In this document: one piece after another, positions 34,118-43,287 of the stretch
Numbering within the stretch: position 1 is the first letter of the stretch
Layout of the letters: each line of letters begins with the position of its first letter
Origin: an uncultured Blautia sp.
GTDB taxonomy: Bacteria; Bacillota; Clostridia; Lachnospirales; Lachnospiraceae
Reading direction: 5' to 3'
Assembly (NCBI GenBank): GCA_934424575.1
Contig: CAKRXU010000006.1
Location: 1-64,000 of the forward strand
Length of the DNA: 64,000 bases
The notes under the pieces: generated by a model
What the model was told of the DNA's origin: nothing
Database searches by the model: none
What the model saw: the letters and a program-made list of their open reading frames with translations, nothing else
Program-made: the position numbers and the translations under genes

Positions 34118-34739
34118 GCTTTTCAGGGTCCCGTGGTTCGTCATGGGTATAACTATCCAGTATCCCATCAATCGACCGATGCAGATACGGCCGATATTCT
34201 CCAAGTGAAACTGGCTGCTGATAAAGAATACAGCTGTAACAAGTAGAACTTGCCAGCTCGATCACAGAAAATAACATCATATCCGGATGCTCATACGTAT
34301 GCTCGTCTTTCTCAAGAAGTCCGAGGTAAGCATCATAAAATACAAGATTTTCGTCAGGAACCGTATCATCCAGAGCTGCCTGAAAAACACCCCACGAGAG
34401 ATTGCGGGAAATAAACATCAGAAGCGGAGAGTCTTTTTCCAGGGCATCCAGAATAAAATCAATCATAAAATGAAGCTGCACATGGAATCCTGTGATCTCC
34501 TGATCGATCACAGCACGGTAAGCCTGGTAAAAAAGCTCCGAGGTCTTGTGTGATACCAGTTTATTGCGGATATCATACTTGTCCTTAAAATAAAGATAGA
34601 ACGTGCCCTTGGCAACGCCTGCTTTGTTTACGATATCAGAGATGGTCGTCTGGTTGGTGCCTTTAGTGGTAAAAAGTTCGAATGCGGTATTGAACAGCGC
34701 ATCTTTCTTTTTCTGTTTCTTAAGTTCCAGTTTACCCAT
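34101..34739 (-). CDS. TetR-family transcriptional repressor
   Basis: A 212-residue regulator. HTH at about 10-60: KKDALFNTAFELFTTKGTNQTTISDIVNKAGVAKGTFYLYFKDKYDIRNKL. The ligand domain follows and is AcrR-like with no known inducer. GGAGGG precedes the ATG. Divergent from the MMPL exporter; both promoters overlap TGACT-N3-AGTCA sites, so it very likely represses itself and the exporter. The last residues (about DPEKPWGRS) are encoded inside a palindromic repeat and are probably not conserved. Confidence 0.93.
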   Translation of the reverse strand: MGKLELKKQKKKDALFNTAFELFTTKGTNQTTISDIVNKAGVAKGTFYLYFKDKYDIRNKLVSHKTSELFYQAYRAVIDQEITGFHVQLHFMIDFILDALEKDSPLLMFISRNLSWGVFQAALDDTVPDENLVFYDAYLGLLEKDEHTYEHPDMMLFSVIELASSTCYSCILYQQPVSLGEYRPYLHRSIDGILDSYTHDEPRDPEKPWGRS

Positions 34740-34775
34740 GGAAATCCCTCCTTCTGACTATGTCTTTCGTGCTTT

Positions 34776-34803
34776 ATTATAGTCAAAAATGACTAGAAGT
34801 CAA
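34776..34803 (-). promoter_or_regulatory. tetR promoter with operator 1
   Basis: Minus strand: TTGACT (34798-34803), 16 bases, TATAAT (34776-34781). The operator TGACT-AGA-AGTCA (34790-34802) covers the -35 and part of the spacer. Confidence 0.75.
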
Positions 34804-34874
34804 TATTAAATACAGTTCTATCAACACAATGAAAAAAATAAGTTGGTTTTTGGACACTTTTCAAGAATCGTATA

Positions 34875-34903
34875 TTGACTAAGAGTCAGTTTTGGTATAT
34901 AAC
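34875..34903 (+). promoter_or_regulatory. MMPL operon promoter with operator 2
   Basis: TTGACT (34875-34880), 17 bases, TATAAC (34898-34903). The operator TGACT-AAG-AGTCA (34876-34888) covers the -35. Confidence 0.75.
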
Positions 34904-34924
34904 TCTTAATGATGAAAAGAAAAA

Positions 34925-34937
34925 TGACTGATAGTCA
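34925..34937. promoter_or_regulatory. TetR operator 3
   Basis: TGACT-GAT-AGTCA, the third exact copy of the 13-bp site, placed in the 5' leader ~22 bases after the -10, where bound repressor would block elongation. Confidence 0.7.
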
Positions 34938-34970
34938 TAAATGAAAAAGAAAGTCAACAAGGAGGATATG

Positions 34971-37040
34971 ATGATTAAGGTTGGAAAATGGATAGCAAAG
35001 CACAAAGTGATAATCGTCATTATCAGTATGCTTCTGCTGATCCCGTCATTCCTGGGAATGGCAGCGACAAGAGTCAATTACGATATCCTGAGCTATCTGC
35101 CGGATTCTCTGGAAACAGTAGAAGGCCAGGACATCATGGTAGATGAGTTCGGAATGGGTGCCTTCTCTATGGTAGTCATAGAGGATATGGATCTCAAGGA
35201 CGTAGCAGCATTAAAAGAAAAGTTTCAGGATGTAGAGCATGTAAAGGATGTTCTGTGGTATGACAGCGTGGCTGACTTAAGCATCCCGGTAAGCATGATC
35301 CCTGATAAATTCAAGGATGCCTTCTTTAACGGCGATGCGACGATGATGATCGCACTGTTTGACAATACAACTTCATCCGATGCCGCGATGGAAGCCGTAA
35401 CAGACATGCGAAAGATTGCTAATGAACAGTGCTTTATCAGCGGTATGTCAGGCGTTGTAACAGATATCAAGAACATTGCACTGGAGGAGATGCCGATCTA
35501 CGTTGTGATCGCGGCAGGACTTTCCCTTCTGGTACTGCTTCTTGCGATGGATTCTCTTGTGATCCCGATCCTGTTCCTTTTAAGTGTTGGTCTGGCAGTT
35601 GTATATAACCTTGGAAGTAATATTTTCCTCGGTCAGGTCTGCTATATCACCAAGTCACTGACGGCGGTACTGCAGCTCGGAGTAACAATGGACTATTCCA
35701 TTTTCCTGTTGAACTCCTTTGAAGCATATAAGAAGAAATACGACGAGAAAGAACGTGCGATGGCACATGCGATCGCAGATACCTTCAAATCCGTAGCGGG
35801 AAGTTCCGTAACCACGATCGCAGGTTTCCTTGCACTGTGTGTTATGACTTTTGCACTTGGACGTGATATGGGTATCGTTATGGCGAAGGGCGTTGTGATC
35901 GGTGTTATCTGCTGTGTAACCGTTCTTCCGGCAATGATTCTCGTATTCGACAAAGCCATCGAAAAAACAAAACACAAAGCTCTGATCCCGAACATGGACA
36001 AAGCTTCCGGTTTTATCACAAAGCACTACAAAGTATGGCTTCTCGTATTCCTCGTACTTCTGTACCCGGCAATCTATGGAAATAACCATACACAGATCTA
36101 CTATAATATTGATAAATCTCTTCCGGCATCATTGGCAAGTAATGTTGCAAATGATAAACTGAAAGAGGACTTCGATATGAGTACTGTCCATATGATCCTT
36201 CTCAGGAACGGACTGGACAGCAAACAGAAAACACAGATGCTCGACAAGATCGATGAAGTAGACGGAGTGAAGTGGTCTCTGGGTATGAATTCCCTGATCG
36301 GACCAAGTTTCCCGGAATCCATGATCCCTTCCAATATCAAGGAGATGCTGGAATCTGATAACTATGAAGTACAGTTTGTCTGCTCCGAATATTCATCCGC
36401 AACAGATGAATGTAACGCACAGCTTGCTGCGATCCAGGACATCGTCAAAGAATACAGTCCGGAATCTATGGTCATCGGTGAGGCTCCTCTGATGAAGGAC
36501 CTTCAGGATACGACAGATATCGACCTTCAGCGAGTAAATATCATTTCCATGGCAGCAATCTTCGTGATCATCCTGTTTGTATTCAAATCCATCTCCCTGC
36601 CGTTTGTTCTTCTGGCGGTTATCGAGTTTGCGATTTTTGTAAATATGGCGATCCCGTATTATCAGGGTGTAACCCTTCCGTTCGTTGCAAGTATCGTCAT
36701 CGGTGCGATCCAGCTTGGAGCAACGGTTGACTATGCGATCCTGATGACAAGCAATTACCAGAAACAGCGTCATCTTGGCAAGACCAAGAAAGATTCTATT
36801 TCCATTGCACATAAATTCTCCATGAAGTCCATCATCGTAAGTGGATGCAGTTTCTTTGCAGCAACCTTCGGTGTAGCGCTTTATTCACAGGTAGATATGA
36901 TCGGTTCGATCTGTACTCTGCTTGCGCGAGGTGCGGTGATCAGTACGATCGTAGTACTGCTTGTGCTTCCGGCGATGTTTATGGTATTTGACCCGATCAT
37001 TGTTCATACATCAAAAGGCTTTCTGCCGGATAAGAAATGA
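34971..37040 (+). CDS. MMPL/RND-family exporter
   Basis: A 689-residue membrane protein with two MMPL halves, each one helix, a large outside loop and five helices. Key stretches are LGVTMDYSIFLLNSFEAYKKKYDEKERAMAHAIADTFKSVAGSSVTTIAGFLAL and IQLGATVDYAILMTSNYQKQR, with the proton-relay Asp in each half (MDYS, VDYA). It would export lipid-like or drug substrates. Two adjacent ATGs (34968, 34971) follow AAGGAGG; 34971 has the better spacing, and an ATG at 34941 lacks a ribosome site. Coupled to the heptad-repeat protein 50 bases downstream. Confidence 0.92.
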   Translation: MIKVGKWIAKHKVIIVIISMLLLIPSFLGMAATRVNYDILSYLPDSLETVEGQDIMVDEFGMGAFSMVVIEDMDLKDVAALKEKFQDVEHVKDVLWYDSVADLSIPVSMIPDKFKDAFFNGDATMMIALFDNTTSSDAAMEAVTDMRKIANEQCFISGMSGVVTDIKNIALEEMPIYVVIAAGLSLLVLLLAMDSLVIPILFLLSVGLAVVYNLGSNIFLGQVCYITKSLTAVLQLGVTMDYSIFLLNSFEAYKKKYDEKERAMAHAIADTFKSVAGSSVTTIAGFLALCVMTFALGRDMGIVMAKGVVIGVICCVTVLPAMILVFDKAIEKTKHKALIPNMDKASGFITKHYKVWLLVFLVLLYPAIYGNNHTQIYYNIDKSLPASLASNVANDKLKEDFDMSTVHMILLRNGLDSKQKTQMLDKIDEVDGVKWSLGMNSLIGPSFPESMIPSNIKEMLESDNYEVQFVCSEYSSATDECNAQLAAIQDIVKEYSPESMVIGEAPLMKDLQDTTDIDLQRVNIISMAAIFVIILFVFKSISLPFVLLAVIEFAIFVNMAIPYYQGVTLPFVASIVIGAIQLGATVDYAILMTSNYQKQRHLGKTKKDSISIAHKFSMKSIIVSGCSFFAATFGVALYSQVDMIGSICTLLARGAVISTIVVLLVLPAMFMVFDPIIVHTSKGFLPDKK

Positions 37041-37090
37041 AATTAACACGTAAATGAATCAAGCCCACGGGCTGGAAAAGGAGTCAAGAT

Positions 37091-40057
37091 ATGAACAGAA
37101 ACAGAAAGAAAGTAGTGGCAGCTTCTCTGGCAACAGGAATGGCAGTTGTTATGGGAACAATGCCGGTACTGGCTGCGGACAGCAGTGTTTCAAAACAGGA
37201 AACTGTATATGTAAATGCTTCAGCAAGCGGTACTCCGCAGGAGATCACCGTATCTGAATGGCTGAAAAACTCAGCTTCCTCAGGAGACTTAAGCGATGTG
37301 TCCGATCTTAAAAATATCAAGAACGTCAAAGGTGATGAGACTTTTGACCAGGACGGAGATGACCTGACCTGGAATACAGAGGATAAGGACATCTACTATC
37401 AGGGAACTGCCACCAAGGAACTTCCTGCATCCGTAGAACTTGTTTATTACCTGGATGGTGTCCAGCTGAGCCCGGATGAGCTGGCTGGTAAGAGCGGACA
37501 TCTCAAAGTTGAAGTAAAATATACAAACAATGCAAAGAACAAAGTAAAAGTCGGCAAGAAAAAGACAGATATGTATTCACCATTCGTTATGGTGACAGCA
37601 ATGATCCTTCCGGTCGACAATTTCACAAACGTAACGATCGACAATGGTAAAGTCCTTTCTGACGGTCAGAGAAACATTGCAGTCGGTGTAGGTCTCCCGG
37701 GACTGGCAGACAGCCTGGATCTCAAGAGCATTGACAAGGATATCGATATCGATATTCCGGAAGGCTTCACAATGGAAGCAGATGTGACAGATTTTAGCAT
37801 GAGTTCTACCTTTACATTCGGAATGACAGATCTGCTGGATTCCATTGATACAGATGATATTGATGGTCTGGATGACCTTAAGGATTCACTGGATGACCTG
37901 ACAGATGCTGCTACGAAGCTGGTAGACGGATCAAAAGAGCTTTACGACGGTGTTGATACATTGAATACCAAATACAAAGAACTGGATGACGGAATCGGAA
38001 CACTGCAGAGTGGTGTAAGCACACTGAACAGCGGAGCAGCTACACTGAACAGCGGAGCGTCTACACTGAGCAGCGGAGCGTCTAGTCTGAGCAGCGGAGC
38101 GTCTACACTTGAGAGTGGCGTTGAATCCTATACAGCTGGTGCAGACAGTCTTGCATCCGGTGTAAATCAGTATGCATCCGGTGTAAGCACACTGACAAGT
38201 TCTCTTACAGAATACAACAAAGGTGTTAATACCCTTGCATCCGGTGCAAAAGCTTATATCAGCGGAACAAACACTCTTGGAAGCGGTGTAAAGGCTTACG
38301 TTAAGGGTGCCACACAGCTTGGCAACGGAATCAGCCAGTATGTTGACGGAATCGGAACTCTGGTAGAAGGTGTTGGCCAGAGTGCGGCAGGTGTCAAGAA
38401 AGCAGCAACTGGAATCAGCGCATTTGCACAGAAGGCAGGATCTTTGGTCGGAGGACTTTCTTCTACCGTTGAGCAGATCAATACCTATACAGACAGCGTA
38501 ACTGCTTATGCACAGGGAACTTCACAGTTCGCAGGAAGCGTTAAGAATTACACACAGGGCGTTGCATCCACACAGAATGTGGCACAGCAGCTCTCAGATC
38601 TTCTTGGAAATATGTCAGACAGTGAAGATACTTCCAAAGCAGATCAGATCGCAAGTGGTCTTCAGACAGCACTTGCAGCAGCAGAGTCTATCGAAGCAGG
38701 AAGTGATGATTCTGTAGCAGGACAGGTAAGCGAAGCAGCAAGTGCAGTCAGTGAAGCGGCAGGAGCCGGAGCAAGCCTTCAGAGTGATGCAGGAACGATC
38801 GCAGGCGGTCTTGCAGGTGCAGAATCCGCAATCGATATTCTGGAAAGTATTGATACTTCATCTATGGATGAAGCATCAGCAGCTGCTGTAAACAGTGCAG
38901 TACAGAGTGCGATCGGTGCAATCTCCAGTGGTGTTGCAACGGCACAGAGCGGTGTGGACAATCTGGAAGCACATGCAGATCAGGTATCCGGACTTTCCGA
39001 CCAGGCAGCACAGGTGCAGGCAGCAGCCGATGCGATCAATGCACAGAGTGGACAGAGCGATGCAGCAGCACAGCTTAAGAGCGGACTTGATCAGATCGAA
39101 GACGGACTTTCCGAGCTGAACAGCGATGATACAGATGCAGAATCTGCAGAGCTTGCTCAGGCAAAACAGCTTGCAGACGGAGTCAACGATGCACTTAAGA
39201 ACCTGACATCCAACAATGCAGTTCTGGAAGGAGCAGCAGACCAGCTTATTGCGAATGGAACAGAAGGTTCTGATGATAGCATGTCCCTTACAACAGCTTC
39301 TGCAGCTGTAAAACAGGGAACAGCAGATCTTGCGGCAGAAGTAAGCCAGCTTATGGATGAAGATCAGCTGAATGAACTGAACCAGGGAGCAGAAGAACTT
39401 TCTACAGGAGCGGATCAGCTTCAGGCTGGCTACGAGACAGCAAAGTCATCCGCAGATCAGTTAAAAGCAGGAGCTGTTCAGTTACAGTCTAGCAATAAGC
39501 AGCTTACAGATGGTGTAGACCAGCTTCAGCAGTCAGGTAAAACTCTGACAAGTGGAGCGAACCAGCTTACAAGTGCAAGCAAACAGGTACAGAGTGGAGC
39601 AAGCAAGATCGACAGTGCGACAAGCACACTGACAAGCGGAGCAAAACAGCTTTCTGCTAACAGCGGAGCACTGAACAGCGGAGCAAGCCAGCTCGCAAGC
39701 GGAGCAAGCCAGCTTTCAAGTGGAGCAAGCCAGCTCGCAAGTGGAGCAAGCCAGCTTTCAAGCGGTACACAGCAGCTTTCAAGCGGCACAGGAACTCTGG
39801 TAAGCGGAAGCGCACAGGTCAAGAGCGGAATCGGTACACTTGCCAAAGGAGCAAAAGAGCTTTCAGACGGAACCAAGAAATTTAACGATGAAGGAATCAA
39901 GAAGATCTCAGATGTTGTAAACGATGATCTTCAGGATGTTCTGGATCGTCTGGATGCACTTCGTTCTGACGAGAATGCATATACAAGCTACGCAGGAAAA
40001 TCCGATAAGATGGATGGAAATGTGAAGTTTGTCATCGAGACAGAAGCAATCGATTAA
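37091..40057 (+). CDS. Exported Leu/Gly heptad-repeat protein (xxxLxxG type)
   Basis: A 988-residue protein. Signal peptide to about residue 29 (PVLAAD); a folded N-terminal domain (about 30-260); then two long coil regions made of seven-residue LxxGxxx units (for example LNSGAATLNSGASTL; LASGASQLSSGASQL), split by an Ala/Gln/Ser-rich helix (about 490-760). The C-terminal ~60 residues are again globular, with no sortase motif or membrane anchor. Such proteins (YhgE/Pip-like partners of MMPL exporters) may form a long extracellular rod. Located 50 bases after the exporter gene, same operon, ended by a terminator. Confidence 0.9.
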   Translation: MNRNRKKVVAASLATGMAVVMGTMPVLAADSSVSKQETVYVNASASGTPQEITVSEWLKNSASSGDLSDVSDLKNIKNVKGDETFDQDGDDLTWNTEDKDIYYQGTATKELPASVELVYYLDGVQLSPDELAGKSGHLKVEVKYTNNAKNKVKVGKKKTDMYSPFVMVTAMILPVDNFTNVTIDNGKVLSDGQRNIAVGVGLPGLADSLDLKSIDKDIDIDIPEGFTMEADVTDFSMSSTFTFGMTDLLDSIDTDDIDGLDDLKDSLDDLTDAATKLVDGSKELYDGVDTLNTKYKELDDGIGTLQSGVSTLNSGAATLNSGASTLSSGASSLSSGASTLESGVESYTAGADSLASGVNQYASGVSTLTSSLTEYNKGVNTLASGAKAYISGTNTLGSGVKAYVKGATQLGNGISQYVDGIGTLVEGVGQSAAGVKKAATGISAFAQKAGSLVGGLSSTVEQINTYTDSVTAYAQGTSQFAGSVKNYTQGVASTQNVAQQLSDLLGNMSDSEDTSKADQIASGLQTALAAAESIEAGSDDSVAGQVSEAASAVSEAAGAGASLQSDAGTIAGGLAGAESAIDILESIDTSSMDEASAAAVNSAVQSAIGAISSGVATAQSGVDNLEAHADQVSGLSDQAAQVQAAADAINAQSGQSDAAAQLKSGLDQIEDGLSELNSDDTDAESAELAQAKQLADGVNDALKNLTSNNAVLEGAADQLIANGTEGSDDSMSLTTASAAVKQGTADLAAEVSQLMDEDQLNELNQGAEELSTGADQLQAGYETAKSSADQLKAGAVQLQSSNKQLTDGVDQLQQSGKTLTSGANQLTSASKQVQSGASKIDSATSTLTSGAKQLSANSGALNSGASQLASGASQLSSGASQLASGASQLSSGTQQLSSGTGTLVSGSAQVKSGIGTLAKGAKELSDGTKKFNDEGIKKISDVVNDDLQDVLDRLDALRSDENAYTSYAGKSDKMDGNVKFVIETEAID
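38010..38115 (+). repeat. In-gene tandem repeats, 21-base unit, block 1
   Basis: Units of about CTGAACAGCGGAGCATCTACA recur head to tail, encoding TLNSGAS. Near-identity at the DNA level shows recent unequal exchange or slippage. Block 2 lies at about 39,655-39,790. Confidence 0.75.
39655..39790 (+). repeat. In-gene tandem repeats, 21-base unit, block 2
   Basis: Copies of AGCGGAGCAAGCCAGCTTTCA and close variants in a row encode SGASQLS and SGASQLA. Confidence 0.75.
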
Positions 40058-40073
40058 AAAATAAAAAATTTCA

Positions 40074-40106
40074 GGGGGAACGGTTTCTTGCCGTTCCCCC
40101 GTTTTT
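40074..40106 (+). terminator. Terminator of the MMPL operon
   Basis: GGGGGAACGG (40074-40083) pairs with CCGTTCCCCC (40091-40100), then GTTTTT. Confidence 0.9.
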
Positions 40107-40111
40107 GTTGC

Positions 40112-40140
40112 TTGCGGAGGTGGAGGGAGTCTGTTATACT
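40112..40140 (+). promoter_or_regulatory. ftsW-like gene promoter
   Basis: TTGCGG (40112-40117), 17 bases, TATACT (40135-40140). Confidence 0.5.
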
Positions 40141-40205
40141 GTATAGCAGAATAAATAGAAAAACGGAACAATCCGTACTTGCAACAGAAAGTATCAGGTG
40201 ATTAC

Positions 40206-41429
40206 ATGGAAAATGCGAAACGGCAGAAAAGTATGCAGGTTTCGAAGAAAAATAAAACGAAATTCCGAAATGGTCTGCGGAATAAACTTACAGAAAAAAC
40301 AGACTACTATGATTACAACCTTGTGGCAGTTATTATTCTTCTGACCTGTTTTGGACTGGTTATGCTGTACAGTACAACTGCATATACGGCAACGGTGAGA
40401 TATGATAACGATATGTTTTTCTTTAAGAAGCAGGCGATCATCAGTTTTGTATGTATTGCAGGAGCATTGATCGAGTCAACAATGGATTATCATATTCTGG
40501 CAAAATTTTCGGGTGCCTTATATATTGCAGCAGTCTTTTTTATGGGCCTGGTAAAGACTCCTCTGGGAGTTATTATCAATGGAGCCAGAAGATGGCTTAA
40601 ATTTGGTCCGATCCAGTTTCAGCCGGCTGAAATTGCCAAGATTGCAGTGATCGTCTGTCTGTCATATATGATCATCCATATGGGAAAGAAAATGAAAACA
40701 TTCAAAGCCTGCGCGATCCTTGGCTTTATGGGGACATTTCTTGCGTTTATGGCATATTATTTTACAGATAACCTGAGTACAGCGATCATTATTTTCTGTA
40801 TTACGGTGGGGATGATCTTTATAGCACATCCAAAGACAAGGATTTTTATCATTCTTTTATCTGTGGGAATTGTGCTGGTCACAGCCTTTGTGATTTTTGT
40901 CGATGTGAAGATGCCAGATACCGAAAATTTCCGTCTGCAGCGAATCCTGACATGGCTTCATCCGGAAACTTCAGAGACAGAGGGCGCATACCAGACGATA
41001 CAGGCTCTGTATGCGATCGGCTCTGGCGGATTCCTGGGCAGAGGACTTGGGAACAGTATCCAGAAGCTGGGAAGTGTACCGGAAGCAGAGAATGATATGA
41101 TCTTTTCTATCGTGTGTGAAGAACTTGGCATTATAGGAGGAATCATCGTTCTTTTGTTATTTACATACTTACTGTACCGATTGTTTTTTATTGCACAGAA
41201 TGCACCGGATCTCTTTGGAACGTTGATCGTCAGCGGGGTATTTATACACATTGCACTGCAGGTGGTCCTGAATATAGCGGTAGTGGTAAATGTGATACCA
41301 AATACAGGTATTACGCTGCCGTTTATCAGCTACGGAGGTACCTCGATCGCATTCCTTATGGCAGAGATGGGAATGGCCTTAAGTGTCTCCAGACAGATTA
41401 AATTTAAGGACCCTGAAAGGGGGCTCTAA
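40206..41429 (+). CDS. FtsW/RodA/SpoVE-family peptidoglycan polymerase
   Basis: A 407-residue SEDS protein with a basic cytoplasmic N terminus and about ten helices. Motifs: GLVMLYSTTAY, FFKKQ, NGARRWLKFGPIQFQPAEIAKIAVI, AENDMIFSIVCEELG, and NVIPNTGITLPFISYGGTS, which places it in the FtsW/SpoVE branch. It polymerises lipid II with a partner PBP for division or cortex. AGGTGATTAC precedes ATG 40206. Which paralogue it is cannot be settled without a tree. Confidence 0.92.
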   Translation: MENAKRQKSMQVSKKNKTKFRNGLRNKLTEKTDYYDYNLVAVIILLTCFGLVMLYSTTAYTATVRYDNDMFFFKKQAIISFVCIAGALIESTMDYHILAKFSGALYIAAVFFMGLVKTPLGVIINGARRWLKFGPIQFQPAEIAKIAVIVCLSYMIIHMGKKMKTFKACAILGFMGTFLAFMAYYFTDNLSTAIIIFCITVGMIFIAHPKTRIFIILLSVGIVLVTAFVIFVDVKMPDTENFRLQRILTWLHPETSETEGAYQTIQALYAIGSGGFLGRGLGNSIQKLGSVPEAENDMIFSIVCEELGIIGGIIVLLLFTYLLYRLFFIAQNAPDLFGTLIVSGVFIHIALQVVLNIAVVVNVIPNTGITLPFISYGGTSIAFLMAEMGMALSVSRQIKFKDPERGL

Positions 41430-41445
41430 AATAATGGAAAATCTA

Positions 41446-41474
41446 TTGACAAATAGTTTTCCAGAATATATACT
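41446..41474 (+). promoter_or_regulatory. acpP promoter
   Basis: TTGACA (41446-41451), 17 bases, TATACT (41469-41474): a near-consensus promoter. Confidence 0.8.
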
Positions 41475-41522
41475 TTGCACATCAAAGTAGTGAAAATTCA
41501 TACTTGATAAAGGAGAAAAGCA

Positions 41523-41756
41523 ATGTTAGATGAAATGAAAAAAATGCTCGCAGAACAGTTAAACTGCGACGAAAACGAGATCACAGCAGATACTTCTTTT
41601 AAGGATGACCTTGGAGCAGATTCCCTTGACCTGTTCGAACTGGTTATGGCACTGGAAGATGAGTACAACATCGAGATACCTGCTGAGGAACTGACAGAAC
41701 TGGAAACAGTGGGAGACGTGATCGAGTATCTTAAAGGCAGAGGAATTGAGGCATAA
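41523..41756 (+). CDS. acpP: Acyl carrier protein
   Basis: A 77-residue acidic four-helix carrier. The phosphopantetheine site is Ser34 in GADSLDLFELVMALED. It carries growing fatty acyl chains. ATAAAGGAG precedes the ATG. It stands alone rather than in a fab operon, but a phosphopantetheinyl transferase gene lies 3.4 kb downstream on the same strand. Confidence 0.97.
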   Translation: MLDEMKKMLAEQLNCDENEITADTSFKDDLGADSLDLFELVMALEDEYNIEIPAEELTELETVGDVIEYLKGRGIEA

Positions 41757-41768
41757 TTGCAAAAACAC

Positions 41769-41802
41769 TCCCTGAGGCATATAATTGTCTCAGGGGTTTT
41801 AC
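41769..41802 (+). terminator. Terminator after acpP
   Basis: CCCTGAG pairs with CTCAGGG across a 15-base loop, followed by TTTT. The loop is large, so it may be partial. Confidence 0.65.
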
Positions 41803-41828
41803 ATTTTTGAAAGGCAGGAAATAATAAA

Positions 41829-43277
41829 ATGACAAAGATCAGAACCAGATTTGCACCGAGCCCGACAGGCAGGATGCATGTAGGAAATCTGCGTACCGCA
41901 CTGTACGCATACCTGATTGCAAAACATGAAGACGGAGACTTTATCCTTCGAATCGAGGATACAGACCAGGAGCGTTATGTAGAGGGAGCAGTAGATATCA
42001 TCTACCGTACCATGGCAGGTACAGGACTTCTTCACGATGAAGGTCCGGACAAGGATGGCGGCGTAGGTCCTTACGTACAGAGTGAGAGACAGGCATCCGG
42101 AATCTACCTTAAATATGCACAGCAGCTTATTGAGCAGGGAGATGCTTACTACTGCTTCTGCGGTCCAGAGGAACTGGAATCCATGAAACGTGTCGTTGCA
42201 GGTAAGGAGATCTCTATCTATGACAAGAGATGTCTGCACCTTTCCAAAGAAGAAGTGCAGAGACGTCTGGATGCAGGCGAGCCGCACGTTATCCGTTTCA
42301 ATATGCCGACAGAGGGAACCACTACTTTCCACGATGTGATTTACGGAGACATCACAGTAAACAACGAAGAAATGGAAGACCTGATCCTGATCAAGTCTGA
42401 CGGATATCCGACATACAACTTTGCAAACGTTGTAGATGACCATCTGATGGGAATCACTCACGTTGTCAGAGGAAATGAGTATCTTTCTTCCGCACCGAAA
42501 TACAATCGTATCTACGAAGCATTCGGATGGGAGATCCCGGTATATGTTCACTGTCCACTGATCACTAACGAGGAGCATCAGAAGCTATCCAAGCGTTCCG
42601 GACACTCCTCCTATGAGGACCTTCTGGAGCAGGGATTTGTGACAGAAGCAATCGTAAACTTCGTAGCTCTGCTTGGATGGAGCCCGCAGGACAACCAGGA
42701 AATCTTCTCACTTCCGGAACTTGTCAAGGCATTTGATTATCATCATATCAGCAAATCACCGGCAGTCTTTGATATCACCAAACTCCGCTGGATGAATGGC
42801 GAATACATCAAGAAAATGGATCCGGAAGAATTCTATGAGAAAGCTCTTCCATACATGAAGCAGGTTCTCAAACGAGATTACAACTTCCGCAAGATCGCAG
42901 GAATGGTCCAGACAAGAATCGAGACATTCCCGGATATCCCGGCACTGATCGACTTCTTCGAGGAAGTTCCGGAATACGACAGCGCAATGTACTGCCACAA
43001 GAAGATGAAGACCAACGAGGAGACATCTCTGGCAGTCCTCAAAGAAGTCCTTCCGGTTCTGGAAGCGCAGGAGGACTACACCAATGATCCGCTGTTCGCA
43101 TCTTTAAGTGCATTTGTCAAGGAGAAGGAATACAAGAACGGTTATGTTATGTGGCCGCTTCGTACCGCTGTATCCGGCAAGCAGATGACACCGGCAGGAG
43201 CAACTGAGATCATGGAGATCATCGGAAAAGAAGAAACACTGAAACGTGTCAAAGCAGCTATCGAGAAACTCAGCTGA
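41829..43277 (+). CDS. gltX: Glutamate-tRNA ligase
   Basis: A 482-residue class I synthetase that charges tRNA-Glu. HIGH motif as HVGN in APSPTGRMHVGNLRTAL (residues 8-24), KMSKS as KLSKRSG (about 252), plus FILRIEDTDQER and VVDDHLMGITHVVRGNEYLSS. Length is normal. AGGCAGGAAAT precedes the ATG. A tRNA-Glu gene lies at the left end of the window. The helicase gene starts 11 bases after its stop. Confidence 0.97.
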   Translation: MTKIRTRFAPSPTGRMHVGNLRTALYAYLIAKHEDGDFILRIEDTDQERYVEGAVDIIYRTMAGTGLLHDEGPDKDGGVGPYVQSERQASGIYLKYAQQLIEQGDAYYCFCGPEELESMKRVVAGKEISIYDKRCLHLSKEEVQRRLDAGEPHVIRFNMPTEGTTTFHDVIYGDITVNNEEMEDLILIKSDGYPTYNFANVVDDHLMGITHVVRGNEYLSSAPKYNRIYEAFGWEIPVYVHCPLITNEEHQKLSKRSGHSSYEDLLEQGFVTEAIVNFVALLGWSPQDNQEIFSLPELVKAFDYHHISKSPAVFDITKLRWMNGEYIKKMDPEEFYEKALPYMKQVLKRDYNFRKIAGMVQTRIETFPDIPALIDFFEEVPEYDSAMYCHKKMKTNEETSLAVLKEVLPVLEAQEDYTNDPLFASLSAFVKEKEYKNGYVMWPLRTAVSGKQMTPAGATEIMEIIGKEETLKRVKAAIEKLS

Positions 43278-43287
43278 TCACAGATAT

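Noticed and set aside
38010..39790. CRISPR array
   Set aside because: The 21-base repeats are in frame, have no unique spacers and encode the LxxG heptads.
41799..42578. A 259-codon minus-strand ORF opposite gltX
   Set aside because: It overlaps the HIGH-type motif and active-site region of gltX; no independent signals.
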